Of a stretch of DNA of 13,882 nucleotides, positions 7,248 through 13,882 are shown piece after piece. The stretch is taken from NCBI GenBank assembly GCA_024653385.1, contig JANLFZ010000125.1, positions 1 to 13,882 of the forward strand, given 5' to 3'. Position 1 is the stretch's first letter, and each line of letters begins with the position of its first letter. Under the pieces are notes generated by a model. It was not told the origin of the DNA. It worked only from the letters and a program-made list of their open reading frames with translations, and searched no databases. Made by a program: the position numbers and the translations under genes. The DNA comes from Thermoguttaceae bacterium. Lineage in GTDB: Bacteria > Planctomycetota > Planctomycetia > Pirellulales > Thermoguttaceae.

Positions 7248-7832
7248 TCACTCGCGTGGCCCGGGGTTAAAGGTGCACGCCTGGTCCCAGGCCGCGCGGA
7301 CCAGACGAAACTCGGCGCTATCCAGGTCATTTTTCGCATGAATCGCTTCGATAATTGCGGCGACCCGGCATCGGCACTCGGGCTCGAGATCGAGTTCAGC
7401 CAACAATAACCCGCCACGGTCGGCCTCGGCACCGGCCAGCAACGCGGCGACCAACACGACCCGGGGATCGGCCTTCTCCTGAAGCATCCGCTCTTTGGCG
7501 ACCTGGAACGTCCGAAGGACCCGGGCCAGGCGCTCCTGGTCGGCGGCGTATTCGTCTTGGAGCCGGAGAATCAGGCGAGCCGCCAGCGCGCCCTCGCCGG
7601 GCCGTTCCCGCGAGGCACGCTGGGGATCGAATCCCACGCATTCGCGAGCCATCGGACACCAGCGTGCGCAGCCGAGATCGGCGCCCGGATTCGGAAAACG
7701 GTGTCCGCACCGGGCACACCGCCCCTTCGACTCGTCGCGGAACAGTTCGACGGACCATCCGCAGACCGGACAAGGTACTTCGATCGCGGGATTCTCGCGC
7801 CAAAAGCCGCGATCTTGTCCGGGGCACTTCAT
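7248..7832 (-). CDS. Cysteine-rich zinc-ribbon protein with degenerate HD-like domain
   Basis: A 194-residue protein. The N-terminus holds a zinc ribbon, CPVC (21-24) with CARC (39-42), then C55-x3-C59-x5-C65, and C3 in the opening MKCPGQD, so a second metal or iron-sulfur site is possible. I recall anaerobe proteins with the same N-terminal layout followed by an HD phosphohydrolase domain. Here the second half keeps that helical outline (ADPRVVLVAALLAGAEADR, then AIHAKNDLDSAEFRLVRAAW), but the expected HD doublet reads AG and the expected upstream histidine is A, so hydrolase activity is probably lost. Start ATG 7832 is preceded by GGAG; an in-frame ATG at 7904 lies upstream of the likely promoter. 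It is first in a two-gene unit, overlapping closely with DUF3786 and divergent from cooC. Role unknown: metal sensing, maturation or scaffolding are possibilities. Confidence 0.75.
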   Translation of the reverse strand: MKCPGQDRGFWRENPAIEVPCPVCGWSVELFRDESKGRCARCGHRFPNPGADLGCARWCPMARECVGFDPQRASRERPGEGALAARLILRLQDEYAADQERLARVLRTFQVAKERMLQEKADPRVVLVAALLAGAEADRGGLLLAELDLEPECRCRVAAIIEAIHAKNDLDSAEFRLVRAAWDQACTFNPGPRE

Positions 7833-7866
7833 GGGACGCTCCGCGATTTTCGCAAACACAAGTGAC

Positions 7867-7895
7867 AATATAGGTCTTCTCGGAGTCCGAGGCAA
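7867..7895 (-). promoter_or_regulatory. Candidate promoter of the zinc-ribbon/DUF3786 unit
   Basis: On the minus strand, TTGCCT (7895-7890) and TATATT (7872-7867) are separated by 17 bases, a sigma70-like pair. Transcription would start near 7860 and leave a leader of about 28 bases before ATG 7832. This agrees with choosing 7832 as the start rather than 7904. Confidence 0.4.
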
Positions 7896-7940
7896 CGGGG
7901 TCACCGCTGCCCAGACTCTATATCACCTAATTAGTAACTA

Positions 7941-7969
7941 TTGAAATTGATTTCAGGAGCATGTAGACT
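7941..7969 (+). promoter_or_regulatory. Candidate promoter of the CODH/ACS operon with overlapping palindrome
   Basis: TTGAAA (7941-7946) and TAGACT (7964-7969) with a 17-base spacer form a plausible sigma70-like promoter reading toward cooC, with a leader of roughly 105 bases. The perfect palindrome TGAAAT-TG-ATTTCA (7942-7955) covers the -35 box, where a repressor or activator dimer could act. The half-site spacing does not match the usual FNR/CRP pattern. Confidence 0.35.
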
Positions 7970-8024
7970 GGCGGTGATCGTCCGGCTTGCCACCGCGCGG
8001 ATGGGATTGGCAAAGGCAAAACCA

Positions 8025-8036
8025 GCTTGGCCAAGC
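8025..8036. repeat. 12-base perfect palindrome in the cooC leader
   Basis: GCTTGGCCAAGC is a perfect 12-base palindrome 47 bases upstream of the cooC start and downstream of the candidate promoter. It could be an operator or a small RNA stem. No function can be assigned from sequence alone. Confidence 0.4.
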
Positions 8037-8083
8037 AAGTACAATAAATCGTTCGTTGTGTCTTTTTCTTCTCGCAGGCATGC

Positions 8084-8883
8084 ATGAAACTCGCGATCGT
8101 GGGCAAAGGCGGCGCGGGCAAGACCACCCTGGCCGCGGTCCTCGCGCAACGGCTGGCCAATTTGGGCCGGTCGTGGCCGTGGATGCGGATCCCGACGGCA
8201 ATCTGGCCGCCGCGCTGGGCGTTCCGCCGGAGGACACGCCCGAACCCATCGCTCACATGCGCGACTTGATCCTCGAACGCACCGGCGCCCAGGACCAAGG
8301 CGGCGGTCTGATGTTTCGCCTGAATCCCCAGGTGGACGACTTGCCCGAGCGTTTCTCGACCCGTATCCGCGGTGTGAGGCTTCTGGTGTTGGGGACGGTG
8401 GAGATGGGAGGCAAGGGCTGTATGTGTCCGGAAAGCGCGGTGCTCAAAGCGCTCCTTCAGCATTTGCTCTTGCGACTGCCCGACGACGTCCTCCTGGACA
8501 TGGAGGCCGGCCTGGAGCACATGGGACGCGCCTCGGCCCGCGGCGTCGACGCCCTGATCGCCGTGGTCGAGCCGGGCATGCGAAGCGTGCAGACCGCGCG
8601 GCGGGCGCAGCGGTTGGCTGCCGACATCGGGATCGCCCGGACCCTTGTCGTGGCCAACCGCATTCGCCGGCCGGACGAACTGGCGATGCTCCGGCAGGCG
8701 CTTGCCGGGCAGGAGATGCTGGGCTTCCTCCCGTATTGCGCGGCCTTGGCCCGCGCCGATCTCGAAGGACGCCCTGTCGAGTTGAGAGACCCCGAACTGA
8801 CCGAGGCGGTCGAGAAGATCGGAGAGGCCCTGGAGCGGGAGCTAAGCGGCGTCGAAGGGTCTTCGGCACGTTTTGCCCGGTAG
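8084..8883 (+). CDS. cooC: CooC-type nickel-insertion ATPase, reading frame broken by a -1 shift
   Basis: CooC is a MinD/SIMIBI-class ATPase that helps insert nickel into the C-cluster of CO dehydrogenase. The N-terminus MKLAIVGKGGAGKTTLAAVL carries the deviant Walker A loop with signature lysine K8. This frame (ATG 8084) runs on to an out-of-frame stop at 8269, while the rest of the protein continues in the -1 frame from about 8167: PVVAVDADPDGNLAAALG, then GGKGCMCPES with the CooC nickel-binding CxC motif (about C113, C115) and DMEAGLEHMGRAS. Joined, the product is about 266 residues, normal for CooC. The junction sits at T-TTG-GGC (8161-8167). This may be a sequencing or assembly error, a real inactivating deletion, or ribosomal frameshifting. 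AGG at 8076-8078 is the likely ribosome site. It lies 59 bases upstream of cooS and is surely its partner. Confidence 0.85.
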
Positions 8884-8928
8884 ACGCGCGCCGTCGCCTT
8901 GCCCCGGGTCATCCACGTACGTGACGCA

Positions 8929-8934
8929 AAGGAG
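8929..8934 (+). promoter_or_regulatory. Shine-Dalgarno site that decides the cooS start
   Basis: AAGGAG ends 8 bases before ATG 8943 but only 2 bases before the in-frame ATG 8937. Normal spacing therefore favours 8943, which also gives cysteine positions equal to those of well-studied CODHs. Confidence 0.75.
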
Positions 8935-8942
8935 AAATGATC

Positions 8943-10994
8943 ATGGCCGACGCAACCTCGCGTTCGGCGGACCCCGCCACGCTGGCGATGATCGCGCGGG
9001 CAAGCGACATGGGGATTCCGACCGTCTGGGACCGTCTCGCCGCGCAGAAAGCCCAGTGCCGTTTCGGGGTGCTCGGGTTGTGCTGCCGCAACTGCTTCAT
9101 GGGGCCCTGCCGGATCCTCCCCGAAGGCAAAGGGGCGCAAGAAGGCATCTGCGGCGCCCGCGCCGACACGATCGTGGCCCGCAATCTCCTCCGGCACATC
9201 GCGGCGGGGACGGCTGCGCATTCCGACCACGGCCGCGAGATCGTGCGCACGCTGCGGTTGGCCGCCGAAGGAGAGTCCGAAGCGTACAAGATCCGCAGCC
9301 CCGCGCGGCTTCGCAGCCTGGCCGCCGAGTACGGCGTGGCGTGCGACGGGCGCACCGACCGCGAGATCGCCCGCGATCTGGCGGCCCTGCTTCTGGGCGA
9401 ATTCGGAAAACAGGACGGCACCCTGCTGAACCTTCGCCGGGCCCCCGAGCAACAGCAGAAGAACTGGGCCGCGGCGGGAGCCCTGGTTCGGGGAATCGAC
9501 CGTGAGGTGGTCACCGGACTCCACATGACGAACATGGGGGTCGACAACGACGCCGAGCACCTCCTCTTGGCGGCGGTGCGCACGGCGCTGGCCGACGGCT
9601 GGGGCGGCTCGATGATCGCCACCGACGTTTCCGATGTGCTGTTCGGCTCGCCGCATCCGTTGCGGTCGCGCGTCAATCTCGGCGTGCTCAAGGAAGACGA
9701 GGTGAACATCCTCGTCCATGGGCACGAGCCGAGTCTGTCCGACGTGCTGGTGGCCGCCGCCCGCGATCCCGAACTGCTCGCCGAGGCCGCGGCCAAGGGA
9801 GCCAAGGGGATCAATCTGGCGGGCATTTGCTGCACGGCCAACGAGGTGCTCATGCGGCACGGGGTGCCCATCGCCGGGAATTTCCTCCAGCAGGAGCTGG
9901 CGGTGATGACCGGCGCGGTGGATGTGATGCTGGTCGATGTGCAGTGCGTGTTTCCGGCGGTCACGGAACTACAGAAGTGCTTCCACACGAAGATCGTCTC
10001 GACCAGCCCGAAGGCCGATTTTCCCGACGCCGTGCGCGTCGAGTTCCACGAGGAGCAGGCGATGGAGACCGCCCGGAAGATCGTGCGCATCGCCATCGAG
10101 AACTACGCGCGGCGCGACCCGGCCAAGGTCCACATTCCCAAGGTCGAAGAGCGGCTGGTGGCGGGTTTCACGACCGAGGTGGTCTTCAGCATTCTCGGCG
10201 GGAGGTACCGCCCGAGCTACCGGCCCTTGAACGATGCGATTCAGGCCGGGCGCATCCGCGGGGTTGCCGGGGTCGTGGGCTGCAACAACCCCAAGTTCCG
10301 GCATGACGCCTGCCACCTGACGCTGGTCCAGGAGTTGGTGCGCAACGACGTGCTCGTGGTGCAGACCGGGTGCAGCGCGATCGCTTGCGGCAAGGGGGCC
10401 CTTCTGGCGCCGGAGGCGTCGGAGCGGATTGCCGGCCGGGGCCTTCGGGAGGTGTGCCGCGCGGTCGGCATTCCGCCGGTGCTTCATGTGGGAAGTTGCG
10501 TCGACAATTCGCGCATTCTCACGGCCTGCGCCCAGATGGTGGCCGAAGGCGGGATCGGCGACTCGTTCGACCGCCTCCCGGTCGCCGGCGCCGCGCCCGA
10601 GTGGATGAGCGAGAAGGCCATCGCCATCGGCATGTACTTCGTGGCCAGCGGGATCAACGTGGTGATCGGGCAGCCGCTGCCGGTCGAAGGAAGCGAGTAC
10701 GTGGTCGAGCTGTTGACCAACCTGTTCGAGAAGCATTTCGGCGCGACGTGGACGTTCCAGCCGGACCCGCTGGAGGCCGCGCACCGGATTCTCGACATCA
10801 TCGACCGCAAGCGCGCGGCGCTGGGCCTGCCGCCGCCGATGTACGAGACGCCGTACCGCCCCAGGACCGTCACCGATGCGGCGCCGGCCGGCGCCACATC
10901 CCCTGGTCCCGCCGTGGCGAGCGAGGCGACGCTTACCGGCAGCCACCCGTGCGGCGCCGCCGTCGGAGTCCCCGGAGAACTCGGCAATGTCTAA
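8943..10994 (+). CDS. cooS: Anaerobic CO dehydrogenase catalytic subunit (CooS/AcsA)
   Basis: A 683-residue nickel-iron CO dehydrogenase that interconverts CO2 and CO and, with AcsB, feeds CO into acetyl-CoA. The ligand set is complete. C39 and C47 fit the inter-subunit D-cluster and C48, C51, C56, C70 the B-cluster. H261, C297, C335, C447, C477 and C519 fit the C-cluster. H93, H96 and K558 fit the proton-relay and catalytic residues. Up to C335 the numbering equals, or differs by two from, what I recall for the Carboxydothermus enzyme. The enzyme works as a cytoplasmic homodimer. After about residue 630 there is an extra tail of roughly 50 residues, rich in P, A, G and T, beyond the usual end. 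The last 8 bases overlap acsB, whose ribosome site lies inside cooS, so translation is probably coupled. Confidence 0.97.
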   Translation: MADATSRSADPATLAMIARASDMGIPTVWDRLAAQKAQCRFGVLGLCCRNCFMGPCRILPEGKGAQEGICGARADTIVARNLLRHIAAGTAAHSDHGREIVRTLRLAAEGESEAYKIRSPARLRSLAAEYGVACDGRTDREIARDLAALLLGEFGKQDGTLLNLRRAPEQQQKNWAAAGALVRGIDREVVTGLHMTNMGVDNDAEHLLLAAVRTALADGWGGSMIATDVSDVLFGSPHPLRSRVNLGVLKEDEVNILVHGHEPSLSDVLVAAARDPELLAEAAAKGAKGINLAGICCTANEVLMRHGVPIAGNFLQQELAVMTGAVDVMLVDVQCVFPAVTELQKCFHTKIVSTSPKADFPDAVRVEFHEEQAMETARKIVRIAIENYARRDPAKVHIPKVEERLVAGFTTEVVFSILGGRYRPSYRPLNDAIQAGRIRGVAGVVGCNNPKFRHDACHLTLVQELVRNDVLVVQTGCSAIACGKGALLAPEASERIAGRGLREVCRAVGIPPVLHVGSCVDNSRILTACAQMVAEGGIGDSFDRLPVAGAAPEWMSEKAIAIGMYFVASGINVVIGQPLPVEGSEYVVELLTNLFEKHFGATWTFQPDPLEAAHRILDIIDRKRAALGLPPPMYETPYRPRTVTDAAPAGATSPGPAVASEATLTGSHPCGAAVGVPGELGNV

Positions 10995-13191
10995 GCAGGT
11001 CTTTACCCAGGTCATCCGCGGTGCGCACCAATGGGTGAAACAGGCCGAGGAGGCGCTCGAGCAGGCATTGGCCCGGCACGGCCCTACCGCCCCGGTGGGC
11101 TGGGGGCTCCAGACCTCGTACTGCCTGCCGATGTCGTATGCCTTGATGGGCCTCGAAGCGAAGACCGTCGGCGACCTTCGGGCCCAGGTGGCGCACGCCA
11201 GGGAGTTGCTTGCCCCGATTCCGTCCGACGAGGTCTGGTTGCCCTACCTGGGCGACGGGTTGGATGCCGGCGCGGCGTCGATGCTGGCCACCGAGGCACT
11301 GGTTGCGCTGCGCACGGTCAACGGCCACGAGATGCCGCCGGGGTGGCAAGGCTTCATCTCCGACACGATCATGCGGGAGTTGGGGATCCAGCTTGTCGAC
11401 GGGCGCATGCCGGGGTTCGCCCTGATCCTCGGACCCGCTCCGAGTACCGAGATCGCCGTGAAGATCGTGCGCGAACTCCAGAAGCGGAACATCCTCACGT
11501 TCCTCTGCGCCAACCGCCAGGGTCACACCGCGCGCGAACAGATGATCGAAGGCGGCGTGCTCAAGGAGGATGCCCCGCTGAAAGAATGCTGGGATCAGTA
11601 CGTGGTGCCCGTGGGCCCCGACTCGATCGACGCCATCTACGTGCTCAACTGGTCGATCCGAAGCGCGCTGACGTTCGGCGGACACAAGCGCGGCGAGTCG
11701 CGCAAGTGCCTCGATTACACGAAACGGCGGATCCACGCGTTCGGCATCACGTTCGGCGAAATCCCCGACGACTGGTACGCGCTGGGGGCCGGGGCGATCC
11801 TCATGGGGTACCCCGTCATCTCCGATTCGACCACCACGCCGGAGATCCGCCCCACCGGCGTGACGGTCCGCGAGGAGATCGTCGTCGAAACCGACTACGA
11901 CCGCCTGGTGCCCACGTGCATCGACACCCGGGCGGTGCGGGTCAAGGTCGAGAAGATCGACATTCCCGTGGGGTACGCCGCCGCGTTCGAGGGCGAACGC
12001 GTGCGCAAGGAAGAGATGCACGTGCAGTTCGGCTACAAGTACTCGGACGCCGTGGAATACGTCCATACGGCCGACGGCGCCGAGTTGCAGGACGGCGAGA
12101 TCGAGCTGATTGGCCCCGACATCGACGCCGTCGAAGAAGGCGGCGCCATGCCCTTGGCCGTCGAGGTCCTCGTCGCCGGCCGGAAAATGCAGCGCGACTT
12201 CGAGGGGATCCTCGAACGCCAGATCCACCGCTGGCTGAGCCACGCGATGGGGTTCATGCACACCGGGCAGCGCGACCAGATCTGGTGCCGCGTGAGCAAG
12301 AAGGCCTTCGCGGCCGGACTGCGACTGCGCCACCTGGGGACGATCCTCCACGCCAAGCTCCACGACGAGTACGGCGGGATCGTCGACAAGGTCAAGGTCC
12401 GCATCTTCACCGAGCGCGACGCCGTCCGGGCCAGAATCGCCGAAGCCCGCGAGGCGTTCCGCGTCCGCGACGACCGCCTGGCCGGCATGACCGACGAGTC
12501 GGTCGACACCTTCTATAGCTGCACGATCTGCCAGAGCTACGCCCCGGACCACGTGTGCGTGATCACGCCCCAACGCCTGGGCTTGTGCGGCGCGTACAAC
12601 TGGCTCGACGGCCGGGCGAACTACGAGATCAACCCCACGGGCCCCAACCAACCCATCGCCAAAGGGCGCACGATCGACCCGCTCAAGGGCGAGTGGGAAG
12701 GGGTCAACCGGTTTGTCTACCAGCACTCGAACCGCAAGATCGAGCGGTTCTGTGCCTATAGCCTGCTCGAGGCGCCGATGACCAGTTGCGGCTGCTTCGA
12801 GTGCATCGTGGCCGTGCTGCCCTTGGCCAACGGGGTCATGGTCGTCAACCGCGAGTACCCCGGCCCGACCCCCTGCGGCATGACGTTCGGCGACCTGGCG
12901 TCGGTGACCGGCGGCGGGTCGCAGACGCCCGGGTTCGTGGGCGTGGGGCGACTCTACCTCTCCAGCCCGAAGTTCCTCGCCGCCGACGGAGGCGCCAAGC
13001 GCCTGGTCTGGATGCCCAAGGCCCTGCGCGAGGCGATCCGCGAGCGGCTCCAGCGCGAGGCCGAGCGCCTGGGCGTTCCGGACCTGGTGGACAAGATTGC
13101 GACCGAGGAAGACGGATCGACCGAGGAGGAAGTGGCGGCGCACCTTGCCGCGGTGGACCATCCCGCCCTGGGGCTGCCGCCGTTGATTTAG
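10987..13191 (+). CDS. acsB: CO dehydrogenase/acetyl-CoA synthase, acetyl-CoA synthase subunit AcsB
   Basis: A 734-residue acetyl-CoA synthase of full bacterial type (about 730 residues), including the N-terminal domain that docks on CODH and forms the CO tunnel. It condenses CO, a methyl group from the corrinoid protein and CoA, or does the reverse. The A-cluster ligands are all present: C512, C515, C524 and C534 for the 4Fe-4S cluster and bridge (spacing 3, 9, 10), and C601-G-C603 for the distal nickel. This is the Moorella pattern shifted by six residues. ATG 10987 was chosen because GGAG (10974-10977) lies 9 bases upstream and the protein then starts like known AcsB; a longer in-frame start at 10876 would lie inside cooS. 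It is followed 73 bases later by acsC. Confidence 0.97.
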   Translation: MSKQVFTQVIRGAHQWVKQAEEALEQALARHGPTAPVGWGLQTSYCLPMSYALMGLEAKTVGDLRAQVAHARELLAPIPSDEVWLPYLGDGLDAGAASMLATEALVALRTVNGHEMPPGWQGFISDTIMRELGIQLVDGRMPGFALILGPAPSTEIAVKIVRELQKRNILTFLCANRQGHTAREQMIEGGVLKEDAPLKECWDQYVVPVGPDSIDAIYVLNWSIRSALTFGGHKRGESRKCLDYTKRRIHAFGITFGEIPDDWYALGAGAILMGYPVISDSTTTPEIRPTGVTVREEIVVETDYDRLVPTCIDTRAVRVKVEKIDIPVGYAAAFEGERVRKEEMHVQFGYKYSDAVEYVHTADGAELQDGEIELIGPDIDAVEEGGAMPLAVEVLVAGRKMQRDFEGILERQIHRWLSHAMGFMHTGQRDQIWCRVSKKAFAAGLRLRHLGTILHAKLHDEYGGIVDKVKVRIFTERDAVRARIAEAREAFRVRDDRLAGMTDESVDTFYSCTICQSYAPDHVCVITPQRLGLCGAYNWLDGRANYEINPTGPNQPIAKGRTIDPLKGEWEGVNRFVYQHSNRKIERFCAYSLLEAPMTSCGCFECIVAVLPLANGVMVVNREYPGPTPCGMTFGDLASVTGGGSQTPGFVGVGRLYLSSPKFLAADGGAKRLVWMPKALREAIRERLQREAERLGVPDLVDKIATEEDGSTEEEVAAHLAAVDHPALGLPPLI

Positions 13192-13199
13192 ACCGCGCA

Positions 13200-13215
13200 C
13201 CCCGGCGAGCCGGGG
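13200..13215 (+). other. GC-rich hairpin between acsB and acsC
   Basis: CCCCGGC-GA-GCCGGGG is a perfect inverted repeat nine bases after the acsB stop. The two-base centre means the real loop is about four bases with six pairs. No T run follows, so it is not a typical terminator; it could stabilise the upstream message end or tune expression between acsB and acsC. Confidence 0.4.
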
Positions 13216-13264
13216 GAGGTCGTACACGAGTAGGAGCATCTGAGTTCCTCCATGAGGTGAACCG

Positions 13265-13882
13265 ATGGCTTTGACCGGCCTGGAGATCTACAAGCATCTG
13301 CCCAAGACGAACTGCAAGGATTGCGGTTTCCCCACGTGCCTGGCGTTCGCCATGAAGATGGCCACCAAGCAGGTGGCGCTGGACAAGTGCCCCCACGTCA
13401 CGCCGCAGGCCAAGGCGGCGCTCGACTCGGCCGCCCGGCCGCCGATCCAACTCGTGGCCATCGGCGCGGGCGACGCCGAGATCAAGATCGGCAACGAGAC
13501 CCAGCTCTACCGGCACGAGGAGAAGTTCCACCGTCCCACAGCCGTCGCCATCCGGGTCTCCGACACCCTGGATGATGACGCCTTGGCCGCCCGGGCCGAG
13601 GCGATCGGCAAGCTCGGGTTCGAGCGGGTGGGGGTCCGGATCGGCGTGAACCTGGTCGCGGTGGACAATCAGTCGGGCGATCCCGGCCGGTTCGCCCGGG
13701 CCGCGAAGCAAGCGGCGGAAAAGTCGGGCCTGGCGTGCGTGCTCATTTCCGCTCGGCCCGAGAGCCTTCAGCAGGCCGCGGCGGCCCTTGCCGGCAAGCG
13801 GCCGCTGTTGTACATCGCCGATCCGGCCAGGGCCTCCACGCCGTCGGCCCGGATCGCCAAGGGACACTGCTCGTCCTTGGCG
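13265..13882 (+). CDS. acsC: Corrinoid iron-sulfur protein large subunit AcsC (3' end outside window)
   Basis: This is the first 206 residues of the large (gamma) subunit of the corrinoid iron-sulfur protein, which carries the methyl group from methyltetrahydrofolate to the AcsB A-cluster. The N-terminus holds the 4Fe-4S motif C17-x2-C20-x4-C25-x16-C42 within KTNCKDCGFPTCLAFAMK, typical of AcsC/CdhE. The TIM-barrel region starts later (about residue 85 on: FHRPTAVAIRVSDTLDD, then RVGVRIGVNLVAVDN). The frame is open to the last base, so the gene is cut by the window; a full AcsC is about 440-450 residues and would end with the cobalamin-binding domain. ATG 13265 has GAGGTGA (13254-13260) just upstream. 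acsD is expected beyond the window. Confidence 0.93.
   Translation, partial: MALTGLEIYKHLPKTNCKDCGFPTCLAFAMKMATKQVALDKCPHVTPQAKAALDSAARPPIQLVAIGAGDAEIKIGNETQLYRHEEKFHRPTAVAIRVSDTLDDDALAARAEAIGKLGFERVGVRIGVNLVAVDNQSGDPGRFARAAKQAAEKSGLACVLISARPESLQQAAAALAGKRPLLYIADPARASTPSARIAKGHCSSLA

Larger units (their letters stand above)
7833..8083. promoter_or_regulatory. Divergent regulatory region of the CODH/ACS operon and zinc-ribbon/DUF3786 pair
   Basis: About 250 bases separate the two divergent transcription units. The stretch is visibly richer in A and T than the coding DNA around it and holds promoter-like boxes on both strands and several inverted repeats. Besides those listed separately there is TTGCCA (7987-7992) with TGGCAA (8008-8013), a 6-base stem around 15 bases in the cooC leader. 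No RNA gene or known riboswitch is recognisable. Shared control of the two units by one regulator is an inference from this layout. Confidence 0.55.

Noticed and set aside
7987..8166. A start at 7987 that would put the second half of CooC in one uninterrupted frame
   Set aside because: Translation of 7987-8166 in that frame gives no P-loop. The CooC Walker A sequence is in the other frame from 8084, so a frame shift explains the data better.
8937..8942. ATG 8937 as the cooS start
   Set aside because: It lies only 2 bases after AAGGAG. ATG 8943 has normal spacing and places the cysteines at the expected positions.
10933..13239. A 768-codon open frame on the minus strand opposite acsB
   Set aside because: It is antisense to acsB, which has every catalytic ligand. 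The translation has no family features, and long antisense frames are expected in GC-rich coding DNA.
1..13882. tRNA or rRNA genes, CRISPR arrays, insertion sequences
   Set aside because: I looked for cloverleaf-like sequences, regularly spaced repeats and transposase motifs and saw none; the only tandem repeat is the two-copy element within the radical SAM gene.

Overview
The window is GC-rich, gene-dense bacterial DNA. Three traits together suggest a Planctomycetota-like (or PVC-superphylum) organism: a twin-arginine-exported Gfo/Idh/MocA oxidoreductase of the type that multiplies in planctomycetes, several genes without a clear Shine-Dalgarno site, and a dispersed palindromic repeat that reads RPLAGEGPGVR. 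That assignment is inference. The right half is firm: it carries core genes of the bacterial Wood-Ljungdahl (reductive acetyl-CoA) pathway, so the organism is, or descends from, an anaerobe with CO dehydrogenase/acetyl-CoA synthase.

Left part (1-4033, all +). Three closely spaced genes look like one transcription unit: the C-terminal half of an MFS transporter (cut by the window edge), a MacB/FtsX-type ABC permease with two long coiled coils and no ATPase partner in view, and a B12-binding radical SAM protein. The radical SAM gene has two in-frame copies of a palindromic repeat inserted in its interdomain linker. A 330-bp stretch without a convincing gene follows, then a Tat-exported Gfo/Idh/MocA oxidoreductase (+).

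Middle (5789-7832, all -). A flavodoxin/WrbA-like protein with a signal peptide converges on the oxidoreductase. Next, a tightly coupled pair reads away from the CODH/ACS cluster: a cysteine-rich zinc-ribbon protein whose C-terminal half resembles an HD phosphohydrolase domain stripped of its catalytic residues, and a DUF3786 protein. About 250 bp of relatively AT-rich divergent promoter DNA with several palindromes separates this pair from the CODH/ACS operon.

Right part (8084-13882, all +). cooC (nickel-insertion ATPase; reading frame broken by one -1 shift at about 8167), cooS/acsA (CODH catalytic subunit with all cluster ligands), acsB (acetyl-CoA synthase with an intact A-cluster) and acsC (corrinoid iron-sulfur protein large subunit, cut by the window end). 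CooS interconverts CO2 and CO. CO passes to AcsB, which joins it to a methyl group delivered by the corrinoid protein (AcsC plus the AcsD expected downstream) to make acetyl-CoA, or runs the reverse. CooC loads nickel. The divergent zinc-ribbon/pseudo-HD and DUF3786 pair is the least understood part and the best candidate for an undescribed accessory function.
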